A DNA stretch of 33,498 nucleotides, from NCBI GenBank assembly GCA_025929535.1, contig JAICLZ010000047.1, positions 1 to 33,498 of the forward strand, given 5' to 3'. The translations under genes and the position numbers were made by a program. This stretch comes from Gemmatimonadaceae bacterium. GTDB taxonomy: Bacteria > Gemmatimonadota > Gemmatimonadetes > Gemmatimonadales > Gemmatimonadaceae. Positions 30,717 to 33,498 of the stretch are shown here, in pieces. How positions within the stretch are numbered: position 1 is the first letter of the stretch; each line of letters starts with the position of its first letter. Under the pieces are notes generated by a model that ran no database searches, was not told where the DNA came from, and worked only from the letters and a program-made list of their open reading frames with translations.

Positions 30717-31090
30717 GAGAAGAGGGTGATCGGATAGTCGCGACGGAGTGTCATGCTCCATCGAGGAAAGTCCGGGCTCCAGAGGGCAGACCGCCAGGCA
30801 ACACCTGGGCACCATTCACATGGTGACGGATAGTGCCACAGAAAACAGACCGCCGGCCTCGCGCCGGTAAGGGTGAAACGGCGAGGTAAGAGCTCACCGC
30901 GTAATCAGTAATGATTGCGGCGCGGTAAACCCCGGTTGGAGCAAGGCCAAATAAGCGGCGAGAGATGGCCCGTCTCGATGAAAACGCCGTGGGTAGGCTG
31001 CTAGAGCGAATGAGCGATCACTCGCCGAGAGAAATGACTATCAGGATGGGCAACCATTCTACAGAACCCGGCTTATAGATCGTCCTCTTC
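30717..31090 (+). ncRNA. rnpB: RNase P RNA (M1-like, type A)
   Basis: About 374 nt. The 5' P1 strand (gaagagggtgatc) pairs with the 3' end (gatcgtcctcttc), allowing two G-U pairs. Conserved landmarks occur in order: GAGGAAAGTCCGGGCTCC near 30760 (CR I), ACAGAAAACAGACCGCC at about 30838, GGGTGAAACGGCGAGGTAAGAGC with CACCGCG, GTTGGAGCAAGGCC-AAATA, GCCGTGGGTAGGCTG, TAGAGCGAATGAGCGATC, and the 3' ACAGAACCCGGCTTATAG. This is the catalytic subunit that matures tRNA 5' ends. The exact ends are inferred from P1 pairing and could shift by a few bases. Confidence 0.97.
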
Positions 31091-31094
31091 ACGC

Positions 31095-31140
31095 AATAAT
31101 CTCCGGTGATCCAAGTGATCACCGGAGATTATTTTGTTTT
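31095..31140 (+). terminator. Intrinsic terminator of rnpB
   Basis: A perfect 17-bp stem (aataatctccggtgatc / gatcaccggagattatt) with loop caagt is followed directly by TTGTTTT. It lies four bases after the RNase P RNA and is the longest perfect hairpin I noticed in the window. Confidence 0.95.
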
Positions 31141-31163
31141 AACCCAGTCCGAGCTGAATAACA

Positions 31164-32045
31164 ATGAAAAAACAAACTGTGATCCAAGGCTCGACATTGA
31201 CGGGCCTAGTTGTTCTCTTAAGCGGAGCTTGCTCGACAGGTCATCCGCCAACTCCAACGAGTCCAGTCTCGGCTTCCCATCGTGACAGCGTACTCATCTC
31301 CGGTACTAGTGGCTGGGCTCCACGACTCTTGCCAGGCAAATGGCAGTATCTCATCCACGATAGCTCGACAATTTCGATGACGAACGATACCACTGGACAC
31401 ACAGAACCAATCGAGTCCACGGCGATCTATGTTTTGTCCATCGCAGATAGCGAGAACGTGCTCATCCTGACCAGTCGTGTTGATTCGCTGTCGGTAAACA
31501 GCCGCCTACCGACCAGGAAGACTGAGGAGACTAGTGAGCCACTCGAGCTGCATGGCGTGTTGTCCAGGCAAGGTCATTTTATCACAACTGACGCTGTAGC
31601 CCCTACAACTTGTACAGGTACCAGCGTCTCTCCGTCTTCACGGCTACAGGAATTGCTGATTACCCTGCCGATCGGTGCGATCAGAGTAGGGGACAAATGG
31701 TCGGATTCGTCATCAACAACTATATGTCACGGAAAAATCCCACTCACACAAATGTTGGTTCGCAACTACGAGCTGATGGAATCCTCGACGTGCCAACCTG
31801 GCACAGCACAGGTACGTCGCATGGTTTCCAATTCACTCACCAGTCCTCTAGCTGAGAGCAACAATCATCTCAGTGCCAGTGGATTCGGAACCGCTACCTC
31901 AGTACTGTGTCTCAACGCAAATACGGGAGTGCTACTCGAAAGTAATGGAGAGTCTCATCTAGAGCTGACAGTAACGACATCACGAGGAAAGTTTCCTTTC
32001 ACTCAAAATACAACCACTCACATAGAGTCAATCGACGAGTCGTAG
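31164..32045 (+). CDS. Lipoprotein of unknown function
   Basis: 293 residues. The signal peptide MKKQTVIQGSTLTGLVVLLSGAC ends in lipobox LSGAC (Cys23). A Pro/Thr/Ser linker precedes a beta-rich domain, for example LLPGKWQYLIHDSSTISM, AIYVLSIADSENVLIL, GHFITTDAV, LLITLPIGAIRVGDKWSD and TGVLLESNGESHLEL. The overall pattern, with a lead G-K/D-x-W-x-Y strand and a late GDxWSD followed by an ESNGE-type hairpin, recalls DUF6263-like outer-membrane lipoproteins, but I am not certain. Codon use is more AT-rich than the left part of the window. Its 3' end overlaps the convergent dnaN by 18 bp. Confidence 0.75.
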   Translation: MKKQTVIQGSTLTGLVVLLSGACSTGHPPTPTSPVSASHRDSVLISGTSGWAPRLLPGKWQYLIHDSSTISMTNDTTGHTEPIESTAIYVLSIADSENVLILTSRVDSLSVNSRLPTRKTEETSEPLELHGVLSRQGHFITTDAVAPTTCTGTSVSPSSRLQELLITLPIGAIRVGDKWSDSSSTTICHGKIPLTQMLVRNYELMESSTCQPGTAQVRRMVSNSLTSPLAESNNHLSASGFGTATSVLCLNANTGVLLESNGESHLELTVTTSRGKFPFTQNTTTHIESIDES

Positions 32046-33140
32046 AGGCATGATGAGACACATGTACTTGGCCGGATCATTCCAGGCGACTGGTTCCACT
32101 GTTGCTGCTCGTTCGGGGGCTTTGAATGTCAACTTTACCTCATCTGTTGGAAGGTTCCGCAGAATCTCCAGCAGGTAGCTAGCATTGAAGCCAATATCTA
32201 GGGCATCTCCCTCGAAATTTATCGGCAACTCATCCTGAGCTTCACCAAGATCAGGCGTCTGAACACTGAACTTGAGCATTCCTGCATTGAACGACATCCG
32301 GATCCGGTGAGTCTGATCCGACGCAATTACCGACATTCGCTTCAGCGCTTGGATCAATAAATTCCGGTCTGCCAAAGCGACTCGGTCATTATCCTTCGGA
32401 ATTACCTGCTCATAATTTGGATACGGACCCTCAATCAGCCGCGTGAATACCGCTGTGAATGGAGATCTAAACCCCAGATGATTCTCGCCCCGAGCAATCT
32501 CTAATTCCTCCTCCGCAGGAAAAAGCCGGCGGATTTGGTCAAGAGCCTTCGGCGGAATGATGAAGTCGCTCGATGGAGCTCCCGCGGCACTAATTGAGAT
32601 CTCCATCTTCGCCAGTCGATGACCATTTGTCGCCACCATGCGCATATAGTCAGTTCGAAGCTCCCACAATACACCGTTGAGTATGGGACGACTTTCTTCC
32701 GTCGACGAAGCAAATGCAGTATGAGCGATCAGTTTCTGCAGATCACCTGATTTGATCCGCCAGCTTTCTCCAAAACGAATGGAAGGAAAACTTGGAAACT
32801 CATCCTTCGGCAGTCCCAGTAACTTGAACTTGGATCGGCTGCACTCGAGCGTAACCTTCTGCTCCCCACTTGCACTGACTTTTACAGGTGCAGACGGAAG
32901 CTCCCTGACGATCTCCACCAGCTTCTTCGCGGGGATAGTTATAGCTCCCTGCACATCCACATCAGCACTCAGCTCGGTACTGACAGCCATATCTAGGTCG
33001 GTCCCTGATAATCGAATTCCACGATCCGTCGTCTCCACCAGTAAGTTCGCCAGAACCGGTAACGTTGTTTTTACCGGGACGCTCGCAGCTACAGCGGTCA
33101 GTCCTTCCTGTAGCTTTTCACGAGCGATCGTAAAGCGCAT
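32028..33140 (-). CDS. dnaN: DNA polymerase III beta subunit (sliding clamp) DnaN
   Basis: 370 residues. The three-domain clamp is recognisable from the N-terminus MRFTIAREKLQEGL, PVLANLLVET, LSGTDLDMAV, EFPSFP, ATNGHRLAKM, EGPYPNYEQVIP and the C-terminal MPLRL motif in the partner-binding region. It encircles DNA and tethers replicative and repair polymerases. The start ATG 33140 has a clear AAGGAG six bases upstream on the minus strand. It follows dnaA in the same direction after about 220 bp, the classical dnaA-dnaN arrangement. Confidence 0.97.
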   Translation of the reverse strand: MRFTIAREKLQEGLTAVAASVPVKTTLPVLANLLVETTDRGIRLSGTDLDMAVSTELSADVDVQGAITIPAKKLVEIVRELPSAPVKVSASGEQKVTLECSRSKFKLLGLPKDEFPSFPSIRFGESWRIKSGDLQKLIAHTAFASSTEESRPILNGVLWELRTDYMRMVATNGHRLAKMEISISAAGAPSSDFIIPPKALDQIRRLFPAEEELEIARGENHLGFRSPFTAVFTRLIEGPYPNYEQVIPKDNDRVALADRNLLIQALKRMSVIASDQTHRIRMSFNAGMLKFSVQTPDLGEAQDELPINFEGDALDIGFNASYLLEILRNLPTDEVKLTFKAPERAATVEPVAWNDPAKYMCLIMPLRLVD

Positions 33141-33233
33141 TCGAGCTCCTTAGTTTCGTGGAAACTGCCTGGGTAAAGGCACTACTGCTCTTATGTAAGT
33201 AAGCAATACTAGTAGTAGCCGTAGATGCGGCTC

Positions 33234-33361
33234 ATATGTGGAGAAGTAGTGTAACGTATGTCTCAATAAGGAGATGAGCGTAGATCACAATATGTGGAAA
33301 GGTAGTGGTCTTGAACAGATATCAACTTCAGAGGTTGGTGTGATGTTACTCCTGTGCAAAG
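33234..33361. promoter_or_regulatory. dnaA-dnaN intergenic region with repeated DnaA-box-like elements
   Basis: Two 18-mers, at 33234-33251 and 33290-33307, differ at only two positions (atatgtgga..), each containing a one-mismatch DnaA-box-like 9-mer in reverse orientation (TGTGGAGAA at 33237, TGTGGAAAG at 33293). A third, TGTGCAAAG, lies at 33353-33361, just before the dnaA stop. This may be a DnaA-controlled dnaN promoter or part of the origin. No clear -35/-10 pair was found in the intergenic stretch 33141-33361. Confidence 0.55.
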
Positions 33362-33498
33362 CTATCGGGGTAGCTGGCGGAGATTTTCGCGTAAGATGTC
33401 AATGCGCCTCTTGTATTCCGGATCAGTATTCAGTTCCAGAACCTTCTCGAGACTGTGTATGACAGTGGAATGATCTCGACCGCCAAAAGCGGTACCGA
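33362..33498 (-). CDS. dnaA: Chromosomal replication initiator DnaA, C-terminal end (start outside window)
   Basis: Only the last 45 codons are present; the frame runs off the right edge. Read on the minus strand, the fragment begins GTAFGGRDHSTVIHSLEKV and ends ILRENLRQLPR before TAG. GGRDHSTVIH is the DnaA-box-recognition motif of domain IV (family consensus GGRDHTTV). DnaA binds origin DnaA boxes and opens the duplex. No start lies within the window, so it is missed by start-based gene finding. dnaN lies downstream on the same strand. Confidence 0.93.
   Translation of the reverse strand, partial: GTAFGGRDHSTVIHSLEKVLELNTDPEYKRRIDILRENLRQLPR

Noticed and set aside
33152..33166. GTTTC-GTG-GAAAC palindrome upstream of dnaN as a second parS site
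   Set aside because: The centre is three bases instead of the ACGT core, so the half-site spacing is wrong for ParB. It is treated as a chance inverted repeat.
1..33498. tRNA, rRNA, CRISPR arrays, insertion sequences or prophage genes
   Set aside because: No cloverleaf-like T-loop context, spaced repeat series, transposase motif or terminal inverted repeats were recognised anywhere. The GGTTCGA near 29166 lies inside pyrE.

Overview
The window looks like a chromosomal, replication-origin-proximal segment of a high-GC Gram-negative bacterium, most likely a member of Gemmatimonadota or a close relative. The pointers are lineage-typical gene content (a GWxTD-domain lipoprotein, a parA-parB-M23-bactofilin cluster, several small lipoproteins, a split of high-GC and mid-GC DNA) rather than any rRNA, which is absent. 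I see no tRNA, insertion sequence, prophage or CRISPR array.

1-5.6 kb (+): the end of a histidine operon in the order hisC(partial)-hisH-hisA-hisB-hisF-hisN-like phosphatase-hisIE. Neighbouring frames mostly overlap by ATGA/GTGA/TGATG. murB follows. hisG and hisD are presumably left of the window. 5.6-8.9 kb: on the minus strand an ArsC/Spx-fold protein without cysteines is translationally coupled to an ABC-F ATPase, divergent from a YheT-like alpha/beta hydrolase that ends in a strong bidirectional terminator. 9.0-11.0 kb: small envelope or hypothetical genes (a Met-rich secreted protein, an NfeD-like membrane protein, a membrane zinc ribbon, a conserved 94-residue protein) with a short tandem repeat array.

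11.0-17.3 kb (+): mnmG, a SIMPL-domain secreted protein, a near-consensus parS site, parA, parB, a membrane-anchored LytM/M23-family protein whose active site is largely degenerate, and a bactofilin, closed by a terminator. Together these suggest a chromosome-segregation and cell-shape module. 17.3-19.1 kb (+): an AT-richer gap with several DnaA-box-like 9-mers, then a NIF3-family protein and a membrane-anchored metallophosphoesterase.

19.1-26.3 kb (-): a lipoprotein, a small DUF4031-like protein, two paralogous type IV pilins in tandem, polA, a cold-shock protein with a near-perfect sigma-70 promoter and a structured leader, and a GWxTD lipoprotein. 26.4-30.6 kb: a cytoplasmic Ser/Thr kinase (+), a membrane sensor histidine kinase (-), pyrE (+) and an AraC-type regulator with a receiver-like N-terminus (-). 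30.7-33.5 kb: the RNase P RNA gene with its own terminator (+), a lipoprotein (+) overlapping tail to tail with dnaN (-), and finally the 3' end of dnaA (-). Base composition falls by eye from about two-thirds GC on the left to about half on the right, with the change near the cold-shock gene.

The points most worth a second look are the parABS/pseudo-LytM/bactofilin cluster, the two DnaA-box-rich gaps, the cysteine-less ArsC-fold protein, the pilin pair and the phosphoacceptor-less AraC regulator.
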